From Stictocephala bisonia (lineage: Eukaryota; Arthropoda; Insecta; Hemiptera; Membracidae), in assembly GCA_035578905.1 (NCBI GenBank), contig JAQJVL010000123.1, positions 1,798,001 to 1,862,000 of the forward strand: a stretch of DNA of 64,000 bases. The letters run 5' to 3'. The stretch's first letter is position 1. Every line of letters starts with the position of its first letter. The position numbers and the translations under genes were made by a program. The notes under the pieces were generated by a model, which worked only from the letters and a program-made list of their open reading frames with translations, had not been told where the DNA came from and searched no databases. Positions 54,407 to 64,000 of this stretch are shown one piece after another.

Positions 54407-54453
54407 CTAGAACCCACGGTAACTAGAAAAAAACTAGTTACCGTGCTAGAACC
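54407..54453. mobile_element. 31-bp hairpin element with 8-bp target duplication
   Basis: 54415-54445 reads CACGGTAACTAG, seven A, CTAGTTACCGTG: two perfect 12-bp arms that are the exact termini of the 3229-bp element at 50980-54208. The 8-bp CTAGAACC is on both sides (54407-54414 and 54446-54453). It is an insertion made of termini only, with practically no interior. Confidence 0.92.
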
Positions 54454-54459
54454 CCTCCC

Positions 54460-55160
54460 CCCTCTTACAGTGAATTGACTCATTCGACCCGACAATAGTA
54501 TACAATCTCGTGCACAACATCTTGGTAAGTTTGTCTTTTCTATCAACAGAGTAAACCTTCCTCACAATATAACAAATCTAAAAAAACAGTAGCTTATTAT
54601 AACGCCAATGTAAATTGTAACTTAAGGTCTAAAGAATCACAAAGCATTTTTACGCTGGTCAAATTTACCAGACCAAACAATTAAAAAAATTCCTCACTGT
54701 TCGAAAATGCCAGGTCACCATTTTTAATGAATAAAAATGCAGAGTTGATATAAACGCTTTTATAAATTATTCCTCACTGCCCCGATGTAATTTATTGGTA
54801 CTGTTTCAATCTGCGTCTCTTCTTCTACAAAATTACATGCCACACGTGTTCTTTAAGATTAGTTTAATTAGTTGAACGATCCATGGAACCATGTTCTTTA
54901 TGGTCGGGCCGCCCGGGTTATTTTATGGTAAAATTTCGAATTCAACCCCTAAAAACAAGCCCTATTTTTTGGAAATGTGAATATGTTTTAATTTTTTTGT
55001 GGTTAAACCGTTAGATCTGTTCACAGTTAAAATTTCAAGTTTCTAACACTTCTAGAAGTACCTTGAAATTTGTATTGTGTAGTAGCGTTTGCCACGAAAA
55101 TAAAATTCAGCTGCTCTAGGCGGAATCCGACATCCGGTGTTGAACAATTGGCCCTCCAAG
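54460..55160. other. Non-coding
   Basis: No gene recognised. It has A+T-rich sequence and a GGTCGGGCCGCCCGGG G+C-rich patch near 54902. Confidence 0.5.
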
Positions 55161-55187
55161 CGACATATTCTACTTTAAACTGTCAAA

Positions 55188-55585
55188 CGGTTTGTTGTAT
55201 CAACAATCTGTTGTGTAATTGAAACATTATTCACAAAAATAGAGTTTATTCCATGCAAGGTTCATTGAATGAACAGCCCAATATTTCATATATTCCACCA
55301 GAATTATTGAGAGGTTTTTTGACACAACTACCTTTTGGTACATTAAACAAACAAAATAAAATTATGTGGGTCTTTGACTCAAATATCCAGATAGATCAAA
55401 TCATTTTCGTCCAAGGGGTCGTTGTATCAACAATCTGTTGTGTAAGTTTAATTGAACCTAGTAAATAATTTTGGTTTTGAAGAAGAGGTCGTTGTTTCAA
55501 CAGTCTGTTGTGCAATTGAAGCAGTCTAAAAACCTTAATTTCCCTGAAGGGTTGTTAGTTAACAATCTGTTGTGTAATTGAGCTT
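55188..55585. repeat. Four GTTGTATCAACAATCTGTTG motifs
   Basis: GTTGTATCAACAATCTGTTG followed by TGTAATTGA, at about 55195, 55420 (TGTAAGTTTAATTGA), 55488 (GTTGTTTCAACAGTCTGTTG) and 55552 (GTTAGTTAACAATCTGTTG). The spacing is irregular (about 225, 68 and 64). Each contains a TTG...CAA inverted core. Confidence 0.85.
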
Positions 55586-55589
55586 CCCT

Positions 55590-56100
55590 CGTGACTGTGG
55601 CTTTTATAAGGAGATTCTTAAAGGAACATCTGTATACCAATAACTTCGACACTGGTGAGGATTTAAAACAAAAAAACTGAAGAGGAACTTTTACGTACAC
55701 AGCAGAATTTATTTTTAGAAGCGTACAATTCATTTATTGCACGCAGTCGCCAGTGTCGCTGTGGATGGGTTACTGTAATCTAGACTTGGGTAATGTGGGT
55801 AAATTAAATCTTTAAGTAATTTTAGACTTTGGTTTTAGGATTTTCAATGGGCTGTGTCCTAGTTTTTTTCTGATAAAAATGTCTTAAGCCATTAAAATGT
55901 GACAGTAAAAATATTTCACATCTAAAACACTGTATTTTCCATTTTTAAAAGAACCGATTTCTAATATGCCACCGTCCAGCCCCTGTAAATGTTAGAGAGG
56001 TGATATTTTCACAGCATTCAGTACCTTTAAAGCCTCTATAAAAAGTATGCAAAGTTTTAAAATGATCGATACATAAATGGGTAACCTATACAAAATCACA
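55590..56100. other. Non-coding
   Basis: No gene or repeat recognised. Confidence 0.5.
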
Positions 56101-56109
56101 CCAACCAAT

Positions 56110-56345
56110 CAAATCAATGGATGGGGCTGGCGGGTGGATAACACTACCCCACGGGGTTGTGGCGGACGGTTGGTTAATTCCACCTTCTACCTGGATATGT
56201 GGGCGGATAAGTAACACCTTCGTGCGTGTATGGGTGGGCGGTTTGGTAACACAACCGTACGTATATGGGCGGGCGGGTGGGTAATACCATTGATTTTACT
56301 ATAGTTATATAGTAAAATCAATGGTAATACCCATATACGTACGGT
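56110..56345. repeat. G-rich minisatellite with a hairpin inside
   Basis: Degenerate units of about 35-45 bp: GGGCGG(G/T)TGGGTAATAC.. followed by CGTACGTATATGGGC. The related array is at 62520-62650. It is interrupted by the hairpin at 56289-56322, and after the hairpin a piece in inverted orientation (CCCATATACGTACGG) appears. Confidence 0.8.
56289..56322. repeat. 34-bp hairpin with ATTGATTTTACTATA arms
   Basis: 15-bp perfect arms around GTTA. GGTAATACC stands on both sides (56280-56288 and 56323-56331) and could be a 9-bp target duplication. Because GGTAATACC is nearly its own reverse complement, it could also be an extension of the stem. The same arms are at 19580-19625. Confidence 0.85.
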
Positions 56346-56993
56346 GCTGTTGGATAAATTAAACTGCATCATTTAAAAAGAAAATACAAAATTCTGATAT
56401 TTAACGAGCAATACATATATTGTCGACAAAAAATATAAATTTTATCAACAGATTTTTTAAATATCAGTTGCGTTTTACAATATTGCTAAAATATTAACAA
56501 CATTGATCGTAACCGCACGTGGCACCAGTCAAGTTGACATTTAAAAGTAACCTTCGTAGGGATTTAACTAAGCCATTTATTAATGGCAGAGATGTAACAC
56601 TGCAAAACATTGGAGAGCGACCTTCGAAACATACATTTAAACAAAGAAAATGAAACATGATAACTCCATTAGATTTTGCAATTAAAGCATAACGCCTATC
56701 CTCGTTGTGAAACATTTTTGTAAAGCTATTAATTTTCCTTATTCAATGAAATGTAAGGTTATTTATTTTATATGATTTATAATATATTTATCTATACTTA
56801 AGTATACATTGCCCCAGTGTGAAATAGTATCGTATTGTTTTCTATATCGTTAATTGAGTGAATATTCTGTTTTAATGGACCAAATTTGTTTTAATTAATT
56901 ATGAATGTATTAAGCTAGATTAGTAAGCTAAAAGGATGTACAAAAGAGCGAAATTGTGCTATTTCATTGTTATAGCAAACAATAACAAATAAA

Positions 56994-57731
56994 CACAATC
57001 TAACTATTTTAAATTTTTCTATTACCAAATAGGAGAGTGACCATGGAATGCATGCTTTAGGAAATTCTTTAATAAGCCCTGTAAAATCTGTCAAGTACTT
57101 AGGGTTGCTTATAGATGATGACTTGCGCTTTAATAGCCATGTAAATAGAGTAGCAAGCTTGGTGAGCTCAGGAACTTTTGCACTAAGAGTTCTATCATCG
57201 CAGCTTGAGTCTTGTCATCTCCTGACAGCTTATTATGGGATAGTTTATCCACACCTCTCATATGGAATATCTATTTGGGGCTCTGAAACCAGTAGAACTA
57301 AACAACTATTCAAACTTCAGAAGAGAGCCGTAAGGATCATCTTCAAACTAAGAAGAACCGATTCATGCAGAGAATGGTTTAAAAACCACAATATTTTAAC
57401 ACTTCCATCCATTTATATATATCAAACACTAAGTTTTGTCATAAGTAACCCTGACCTTTTCAGAATAGAACCATCTCAATGCTCCAATAGCTTCAACCTC
57501 CGAAGTAAAACAAATCTACCAATACCTAAACACCGGACCTCCTTTTTTAAAAAACATTTATTAATGAATGGTATTAAATTATTTAATTCTCTGCCAGCCC
57601 CACTAAAAATTAAAATGGATGCAAAACCTTTTAAAACCAGACTTAAAGGCTTACTTTTGAGTGAAGCATATTATAATATAAATGAGTTTCTGCAAAGTAA
57701 TTAATAGTTAATGTTGTAATTATAATTCTAG

Positions 57732-57781
<50 letters not shown>

Positions 57782-57873
57782 TCTATGTACAGTATTGTTC
57801 ACTAGAATAATTGACGCCTGCCCATGTACTAATTGTATTATATGGCAATAAAGTTTGATTGATTGATTGATTG
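56994..57873 (+). mobile_element. Young LINE 3' end, 5'-truncated
   Basis: A single open frame (57048-57704, 218 codons) for the RT thumb and tail of a Jockey/CR1-type LINE: VKYLGLLIDDDLRFNSHV, LLTAYYGIVYPHLSYGISIWG, LQKRAVRII, PKHRTSFFKKHLLMNG, LFNSLPAPLK and LLSEAYYNINEFL. It is followed by a 3' leader, AATAAAG and a (TTGA)n tail. AACAAATAAA at 56984 and 57874 may be the target duplication. The frame is undamaged. Confidence 0.88.
57733..57777. repeat. (AT)n microsatellite in the LINE 3' end
   Basis: About 22 uninterrupted AT units. Confidence 0.97.
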
Positions 57874-58149
57874 AACAAATAAAATAAACACTATGAAATA
57901 GGCTAAGTGATAGTTATTGAAATTTAACATTTAAAATACACTCTAACTAGATTATTAATTATGTTAATCCCATAGTAAGGCACGGGTAAACAGCTATTAG
58001 CTAATATAAAACAAGAAAAGGTAGAAATAAACCGCTACTGGTTGTTGGGATCCCCTTCAATCTCTATTTTACTCTGACTGGGGACGAACCCCAGCCTAAA
58101 AAGCTGTTATTTATACAGTTTATTTAGGGTTACCATATGTCCGCATTAT

Positions 58150-58860
58150 CTACCGACCGTTTGTATTTGTACGGGCAGTTTTTATCTATGTGGATTGTTT
58201 GTATTTGTACGAGTAGTTTGTATCTATGTGGATTGTTTGTATTTGTACGAACAGTTTGTATTTGTACGTGCAGTTTGTATCTATGTGGATTGTTCGTATT
58301 TGTATTTGCATATTGTATCTATGTGGATTGTTCGTATTTATACGAGCAGTTTGTATCTATGTGGATTGTTTGTATTTGTACGAGCAGTTTGTATATATGT
58401 GGATTGTTCGTATTTATACGAGCAGTTTGTATCTATGTGGATTGTTTGTATTTGTACGAGCAGTTTGTATTTGTACGGGCAGTTTGTATCTATGTGGATT
58501 GTTTGTATTTGTACGAGCAGTTTGTATTTGTACGGGCAGTTTGTATATATGTGGATTGTTTGTATTTGTACGAGCAGTTTGTATCTATATGGCTTGTTTG
58601 TATTTGTACGATCAGTTTTATTCTATGTGGATTGTTTGTATTTGTACGTGCAGTTTGTATCTATGTGGATTGTTTGTATTTGTACGGGCAGTTTGTAACC
58701 ATGTGGATTGTTTGTATTTGTACGAGCAGTTTGTTTATGTGGATTGTTTATATTTGTACGGGCAGTTTGTATCTATGTGTGTATTTGTACGGACAGTTTG
58801 TATCTATGTCGATTGTTTGTATTTGTATGGCGACATTTTCTTTTGTACAGGTAGTTTGTA
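58150..58860. repeat. 19/38-bp minisatellite, open in three frames
   Basis: Built of two related 19-bp units, TGTATTTGTACGAGCAGTT and TGTATCTATGTGGATTGTT, mostly alternating to give a 38-bp period, with some runs of the first unit. Roughly 35 monomers. Because neither 19 nor 38 is divisible by 3 and no frame of either unit has a stop, all three plus-strand frames stay open for 167-253 codons. These are not likely to be genes. Confidence 0.93.
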
Positions 58861-59095
58861 TTTTGAGGCTAATGTCCGTATTTTTCTCGGGCTTTTAACA
58901 AAACAGGAAAATGTCGTATTTTAACAGATACGAATCAAATCTAATCGCTCTTTCGTCCTTCCTATCACAAGCTATCCTATATGTGTAGCTTGAAAGGAAG
59001 GTGACCCACTTCCTGGAAGCATACTTTCACCTACCTTAGTAGGCTAGGTTGTTTTCTGCTATATTGATGTTTATTCCCATGTAGTTGTTGTAACA

Positions 59096-59560
59096 GATGC
59101 AAACTATTGCTTTACTGTAGTTGATGTGGGGCACTACGGGAAATCAGCTGATTCGAATATATTCCGGCAGTCCACCTTGCATAGAATGTTAGTCAGCGAT
59201 GAGTTAAATGTACCAAACAACAAACCATTGCCTAATTTGGAGAATTCAGTTTCCCTACCGTATGTTATTCTTGCCGATGAAGCTTTTTCCATGAGCAAAC
59301 ATGTCCTAAGACCCTATGCTAGAAAAAATCTTAACGTAAAAAAAGAGTGTTCAATTATAGGCTATCGACGAGTCGTCGCTATGTTGAATGTGCCTTTGGT
59401 ATACTTGCAAACAAGTGGAGAGTGTTCCATACACCCACTGCTTTGGATCCACTATATGTGGAACAAATTGTACTAGCTGCCTGTGTTTTACATAATTTTG
59501 TTCGTGTTAGAGATGGTTACCAGTTTGAAGATACCCTAACTTGTCGCTTGGTGTGGCCAT
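59096..59560 (+). pseudogene. PIF/Harbinger transposase remnant (HARBI1-like)
   Basis: The C-terminal half of the DDE domain: DANYCFTVVDVGHYGKS (first Asp in VDVG), SNIFRQS, then VILADEAFSMSKHVLRPY (second Asp), then in another frame RRYVECAFGILANKWRVFHT (catalytic Glu) and LAACVLHNFV. All three acid motifs are there, but a frameshift near 59350 and the missing N-terminal half make it dead. A CGCCAAGTGTGGCC end after it (59625-59641) may be the inverted-repeat terminus. Confidence 0.9.
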
Positions 59561-59589
59561 CTTCATTTAATTTAACGTTACCCATATTT

Positions 59590-59645
59590 TTCTTTTGTCG
59601 CGACGACCAGGTCGCGGCGACCAGGTCGCCAAGTGTGGCCATAGC
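59590..59645. repeat. Possible Harbinger terminus
   Basis: GTCGCGACGACCAGGTCGCG, GCGACCAGGTCGCC, AAGTGTGGCC: a tandem G+C-rich end typical of PIF/Harbinger terminal repeats. A similar CGCTTGGTGTGGCC occurs at 59543. No left end was found. Confidence 0.5.
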
Positions 59646-59649
59646 CAAT

Positions 59650-60995
59650 ACACTACTCCTTACAAGATTTCATAAGTTATCTATTGTTTTATTATATTTA
59701 TTTTTACTGTCCTTTAATCTGAGTGTAATTAATATTTATTATTGTAACATTATACAATTATTGAAGATGTAATCTGACAAAATATTAATGCTGTAGTTTG
59801 AAAGTTATTTGTTGGCATTCGATTTGTTATTTGTTGTTTTAGTAAATTTGTTGGGGATGGCCAACACTTCAAGTCTTTCATGAAACAAACACGTATAAAC
59901 AACGTAAACAGGTATAACATTGTATAGGCTATATGTGTGATAGTTTATAAGAAGACATGCGACTGTCCAAAGACTCCTCTGTTATCTATAGGCACGTACT
60001 TGTTTAAGGATTTTCATTCACTTATATGGGTTAAAAGAAAGATAATTAAATGCAGGGTAACATCTTAATACGATATAAGTTTTACATTTATGGAAGTGTT
60101 TTTTTTATGATGATAAAACACAGAGAACAGTAGTTCCTACACTTAAAAGAAACCGCAAGGTGACTTTTGAAATAGTAAATATACATATAACTTATAGGTA
60201 CGCTTGTATGTTTTGTAAAATGATTTCCTCTTTATATTGAACATGCTCGCATTTTGTTTCTGTGGAGATAAAAAATGTATAAGATTGTATATTTATATTT
60301 ACAGAAATATCTTCTTGCAGGAATCAAGAAACAAGAATATTTAATTGTAGTTGGCATAAAAATAAATGCATTGACAATTGTCATAAAAACTAGTAAATGA
60401 TAATACTATATAATAAATTTAAATTGTAAAATTAGATGAGAGGCTCTGACTTAGGTTATCCTACATTTTATCTAGACGGAAAGGTTGGACGTTGGAGTGT
60501 TGGATAGTAGGTGTTTTCCGTTGGGTGGAAAACACCTACTATCTACTGTAAACCTACACATAGGATCATGTTGGCAAGACTGTCATGTCTGGGAAAATTG
60601 TGTTAATTAATATGCTGACGAGGAGGATTCAACGATTTGTTTACTTCGCGTTGATAGTAAATTACGCCCTCCTTTGTCCTTCCGCCCTCTCAACGTTGAT
60701 AGGACCTAAATATGGTAAAAAAAATATACATATACACAAGTGTGTAATTTCTGTACAAAAATAGCATTGAATAATACATGTTTATGATACTTCATTAAGT
60801 TATGGACTATTTTTATTAAGAGCTTGTTACTAATTGTATAGTATAAATGTATTATTACACCATTATGCCTATTTTCAGTTTTAGTTAAGAATTAAAAGAA
60901 ATCTAAGTCCAAAAGTGAGATTTCTCATCCGTATGAGAATCCCTCTGTCATGTGACTATCACGTGATGCGTGTTGATCAATAACAGGTCGAGTTG
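59650..60995. other. Non-coding, with one hairpin
   Basis: No gene recognised apart from the hairpin at 60503-60543. Confidence 0.5.
60503..60543. repeat. Hairpin, 17-bp arms
   Basis: GATAGTAGGTGTTTTCC, loop GTTGGGT, then the exact reverse complement. No flanking duplication seen. Confidence 0.92.
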
Positions 60996-61001
60996 TTTGC
61001 G

Positions 61002-61130
61002 ATGGACGGAGACTTCCACTTTACTAACCGTCACACTTATGTCTCCAGGCTAATTAATGAATTCCAAACATTTCCGTTCCCTAATGAACCCATTCTTACT
61101 GGACTGAGCCCTAATCCGGGCACGTCGTAA
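61002..61130 (+). CDS. Short ORF ending in PNPGTS (possible LINE ORF start)
   Basis: 42 codons from ATG: MDGDFHFTNRHTYVSRLINE, then FPNEPILTGLSPNPGTS and stop. The end resembles the 'G(D/N)...NPGP' stretch at the start of some invertebrate LINE ORF2 proteins, with Pro changed to Thr. It is followed by the 28-bp minisatellite. Weak evidence: it may be a coding relic or chance. Confidence 0.3.
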   Translation: MDGDFHFTNRHTYVSRLINEFQTFPFPNEPILTGLSPNPGTS

Positions 61131-61207
61131 AGGGCTTAGGTCAGTACTGTCCAATTACTTACCTACAATTATAACGGTCTTGCAACTCTCCCTGGGTCGG
61201 ACAGGTT

Positions 61208-61732
61208 CAACGTTCTGTACCATCAACTCGGGCTTGAGATGTCCGTACCATCAACTCGGGCTTGAGATGACCGTACCATCAACTCGGGCTTGAGATGTCC
61301 ATACCATCAACTCGGGCTTGAGATGTCCGTACCATCAACTCGGGCTTGAGATGTCCGTACCATCAACTCGGGCTTGAGATGTCTGTACCATCAACTCGGG
61401 CTTGAGATGTCCGTACTATCAACTCGGGCTTGAGATGTCTGTACCATCAACTCGGGCTTGAGATGTCTGTACCATCAACTCGGGCTTGAGATGTCTGTAC
61501 CATCAACTCGGGCTTGAGATGTCCGTACCATCAACTCGGGCTTGATATGTCCGTACCATCAACTCGGGCTTGAGATATCCGTACCATCAACTCGGGCTTG
61601 AGATGTCCGTACCATCAACTCGGGCTTGAGATATCCGTACCATCAACTCGGGCTTGATATGTCCGTACCATCAACTCGGGCTTGAGATATCCGTACCATC
61701 AACTCGGGCTTGAGATGTCTGTACCATCATCG
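61208..61732. repeat. 28-bp minisatellite, about 18 copies
   Basis: Units of 28 bp with the core CCATCAACTCGGGCTTGAGA followed by TGTC(C/T)GTA. Copies differ mainly at two bases (TGTCC/TGTCT/TATCC and GAGAT/GATAT). No spacers, so not CRISPR-like. Confidence 0.97.
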
Positions 61733-61748
61733 ATATGATTATTTATAC

Positions 61749-61777
61749 CACAGAATATAGACAGTCTATATTCTGTG
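61749..61777. repeat. Hairpin, 14-bp arms, one-base loop
   Basis: CACAGAATATAGAC, A, GTCTATATTCTGTG: perfect. TTATAC lies just left and one base right of it, a possible 6-bp direct repeat. Confidence 0.9.
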
Positions 61778-61779
61778 CT

Positions 61780-62515
61780 TATACTGTTTCCACCATGAAA
61801 ACACGGACGCAAAAATCGTAAAATAGTTATCGAAGCCATAACTTTATCTACTTTATACATTGCTGGACATTAAATCAATTACTTAAGACGTATGCCATTT
61901 TAAACATGTAAAACGGCCAGTATATCCAATATACAGTAATACAGTAGTAAATTCTCTTCTGTATGTGAGTTTATTTTCAATCGTAAAACAAAACAATCAA
62001 AATTAAGGAACTTCGATGACGAGTGTTTACAGCTAAAAATAAACAAATAAGTTCATGTGTAACTTGAAAGGGTGACAGGGGTAAAGAAGGGGTGAAAGTC
62101 CATGACATTGACCTTCAATACAATGCCTGAAAATAGCCGTGCCTGTTTTCCGCCCTTATACCAGTGTTTCGTTGTGGTGTTTTGATGTTTGTAACGCTGT
62201 TCTCGCTAGTGTAAATTGTAGTTGTTTTGTAGGTTTGATTTTACCTGGTTTTAAGTGTTATTTTTTTTAGTGTTTGTGTTTATTATTTTGTGGTGTTTTG
62301 TGTTCGATATTTTGTTGAGTGTTTGTGTTACGATACATTATAATTTAATTGTTTTTAATAACGATTTGTATTTCAATAATTACAGTAGCGTAATAAATAC
62401 TTTTTACATAGTATGTAAAATATTGTTTATTCTGTGTGCTTGTGTAAAAAGTATGAGCATAAAAAATCAAAACAAAACAATAGACACGTTACTAAGCGTT
62501 ACGGGTTAATTTGAC
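61780..62515. other. Non-coding
   Basis: No gene recognised. A T/G-rich stretch near 62170-62350 has an open frame but no family pattern. Confidence 0.5.
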
Positions 62516-62517
62516 CG

Positions 62518-62650
62518 AATGTGTATTGGAGGGCGGGTGGGTTAATGCTACCGTACGTGTATGGTTGGGCGGGTGAGTCAATACCACTGTACGTGTATGG
62601 CTGAACGGGTGGTTCAATACCACTGTACGTGTATGGGAGGTCGGGTATAG
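62518..62650. repeat. G-rich minisatellite related to 56110-56345
   Basis: About three units of GGGCGGGT(G/A)(G/A)(G/T)T.AATACCACTGTACGTGTATGG. Same family as the array 6.2 kb upstream. Confidence 0.8.
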
Positions 62651-62654
62651 CAAA

Positions 62655-63400
62655 CTTTATAATAAACGATTCCAAAAACTTTATTGTTGTTGTTTTTTTT
62701 TTTTATGTTGTCAAGTATTATATAATACTCGTAAGATTTCTTTTATTTGAAAATGACGAAGATTTTTTAGAGTAAATATTTTTTGTAGTTATAATCAGCT
62801 TTGTAAATTAAAACAACATTACTGATTTATTTTATACATTATTAATATTTGGTAATTTACTACAACACACAAATTACTAACATAAAACTACTTAAAACTA
62901 ACGTAGAAGTATGTTTGTCCTATATAAATTCAGAATCTGTGAATGTCTTGTACTTGGCTAGTAGCGCGGAAGCTCCATTACAATTGCATGGGCAATTCAG
63001 CGCCTACAGTCTCAACTAAAGAGTGAACGGAGAGTAGTTTGAAGAACGTTGTTTGCTCAAATCTAAAAATCCTTACATTAAAAAAGAGAGAGAGAGAGAT
63101 AATATGTTGGCCTGAAGGGTACACACGATTTATAAAATTTTTTTATGAAAAATAATGAATTATAAGCACATTAATAACTAATTAAAAAACGGGCAAAATA
63201 AAGTTTGAACGTTGTTTGTGAGCGATTGATTGATTATTCATAGTAAAGATGTTTTTTTTTTTTAATTCAACCGGTTTGTATACACAACTAATATTGATTT
63301 TATTTTTTAAACAAACAGCGATTGGAAACCTCAACAAATTTTAACCATGCCTTCATAATCATCAGGCAGTTTAAAATTTTCGAAATGATTCCAACTCCTC
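62655..63400. other. Non-coding
   Basis: A+T-rich, with a short GA run at 63085-63099. No gene recognised. Confidence 0.5.
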
Positions 63401-63411
63401 TCACCAAACAC

Positions 63412-63700
63412 TAAGTATAGGTTCTTCAACTCCTACTATATTGGTTCTTTGACACTTAAGACATAGTACCTTTAACACCTGATAAATAGGTACTTAAACG
63501 GCTTCAACCCTAAGATATAGGCCTTTCGACACATAAAATATACGCCCTTCAACACCTCGTATATGGGTCCTTCAACCCCTAAGATATAGATCCTTAGACC
63601 CCCTAAGATGTATCCTTCAACACCTAAGATGTATCCTTCAACACCTAAGATGTATCCTTCAACCCCAAATATATAGGCCCTTCAACCCTTATGAATAAAA
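63412..63700. repeat. About 19-22-bp minisatellite
   Basis: Degenerate (C/T)CTTCAACACCTAAGATATA units. Three clean 19-bp copies, CCTTCAACACCTAAGATGTA-like, lie at 63608-63662. Older variants are on both sides. Confidence 0.88.
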
Positions 63701-63904
63701 TTATTAATCCTTATCTAACCCACTTTAAACAATTTAACAATAACTAAACCCATACTTCTATTATTTATGTCTTGCCATAACCCAAGCATAACAAAATATC
63801 AGCCGACTTTGTTAAATTAACCTAAACGTATTAATTTAACGGAGTTTATCATTCTTCAAGCTCGTTTCTTACTGGATGGATATATAATTTAATTTTATGA
63901 GATG

Positions 63905-64000
63905 TAACAAACACTCCAGTAAATACATATTTAATTTCGTAAGGCCTTTCGGTAACAAAGTTGCCATCTTCAGACAACCAAAATATAACCAAACTATATT
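63905..64000. mobile_element. Edge of another Penelope-like element
   Basis: GGCCTTTCGGTAACAAAGTT and GCCATCTTCAGAC match the terminal-sequence pattern of the element at 51470-51510 (CGTTTTCGAAAGCAAAGCTT then CCATCTTCAGG). Cut by the right window edge. Confidence 0.6.

Noticed and set aside
58137..58924. Three long overlapping ORFs (253, 167 and 232 codons) as membrane proteins
   Set aside because: They are different frames of one 19/38-bp tandem array without stops; repeat, not gene.
59126..59476. Intact Harbinger transposase
   Set aside because: Catalytic Glu is in another frame and the N-terminal half is missing.
61208..61732. CRISPR-like array
   Set aside because: 28-bp units are directly adjacent with no spacers, and the genome is animal-like.
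62255..62509. 84-codon hydrophobic ORF
   Set aside because: Phe/Ile/Leu-rich because the DNA is T-rich; no other support.

Overview
The window is nuclear DNA from an insect-like animal. It is A+T-rich, has spliced host genes with GT-AG introns, and is dominated by transposable elements. Nothing in it is bacterial or phage-like. The repertoire (Jockey/CR1-type and I-type LINEs, a Penelope-like element, piggyBac-like TTAA elements, hAT and Harbinger transposons, 5S- and tRNA-derived SINEs) fits a large, repeat-rich insect genome, possibly hemipteran. The species is inference only.

Two host genes are recognised. They are divergently arranged and about 4.8 kb apart. On the minus strand is an HMCES/SRAP-domain gene (abasic-site DNA-protein crosslink factor). 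Four exons were found (19148-19167, 18009-18252, 13971-14168, 4698-4817) with perfect phase, starting with the catalytic MCGR. Its 3' end was not found and probably lies left of the window. On the plus strand is a complete inositol monophosphatase gene (IMPA1-like) with six exons from 23953 to 41052. It encodes 274 residues, and its metal-binding residues fall at the same numbers as in human IMPA1 up to D93.

The rest is mobile or repeated DNA. 1-1.3 kb: duplicated LINE tails and a 20-bp minisatellite. 5.2-9.7 kb: two TTAA-flanked piggyBac-like non-autonomous elements and a 5S-rRNA-derived SINE. 9.9-12.3 kb: a broken LINE. 12.8-19.1 kb: a small TTAA element, LINE pieces and a tRNA-derived SINE, all inside HMCES introns. 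19.6-21.8 kb: a nest of hairpin elements and hAT-type MITEs between the two genes. IMPA1 intron 1 holds a TTAA element. IMPA1 intron 3 holds a 3.08-kb hAT transposon with an exact 8-bp target duplication and a nearly intact transposase. IMPA1 intron 4 holds several LINE pieces, a TAGG-rich array and a GC-rich orphan reading frame. IMPA1 intron 5 holds an interspersed repeat.

Downstream of IMPA1 are a MITE with 31-bp inverted ends (43.0 kb) and a nearly full-length two-ORF LINE (43.4-47.3 kb). At 50.98-54.21 kb lies a long-inverted-repeat element with an 8-bp target duplication, which has been invaded by a Penelope-like element in head-to-head arrangement. A 31-bp hairpin made only of that element's two ends sits 207 bp further on, with its own perfect 8-bp target duplication. 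The last 10 kb holds a LINE tail, a Harbinger transposase remnant, several minisatellites and the edge of another Penelope-like element.

The most unusual feature is the number of short, almost perfect hairpins, some with target-site duplications or shared arms. They look like extremely small mobile elements.
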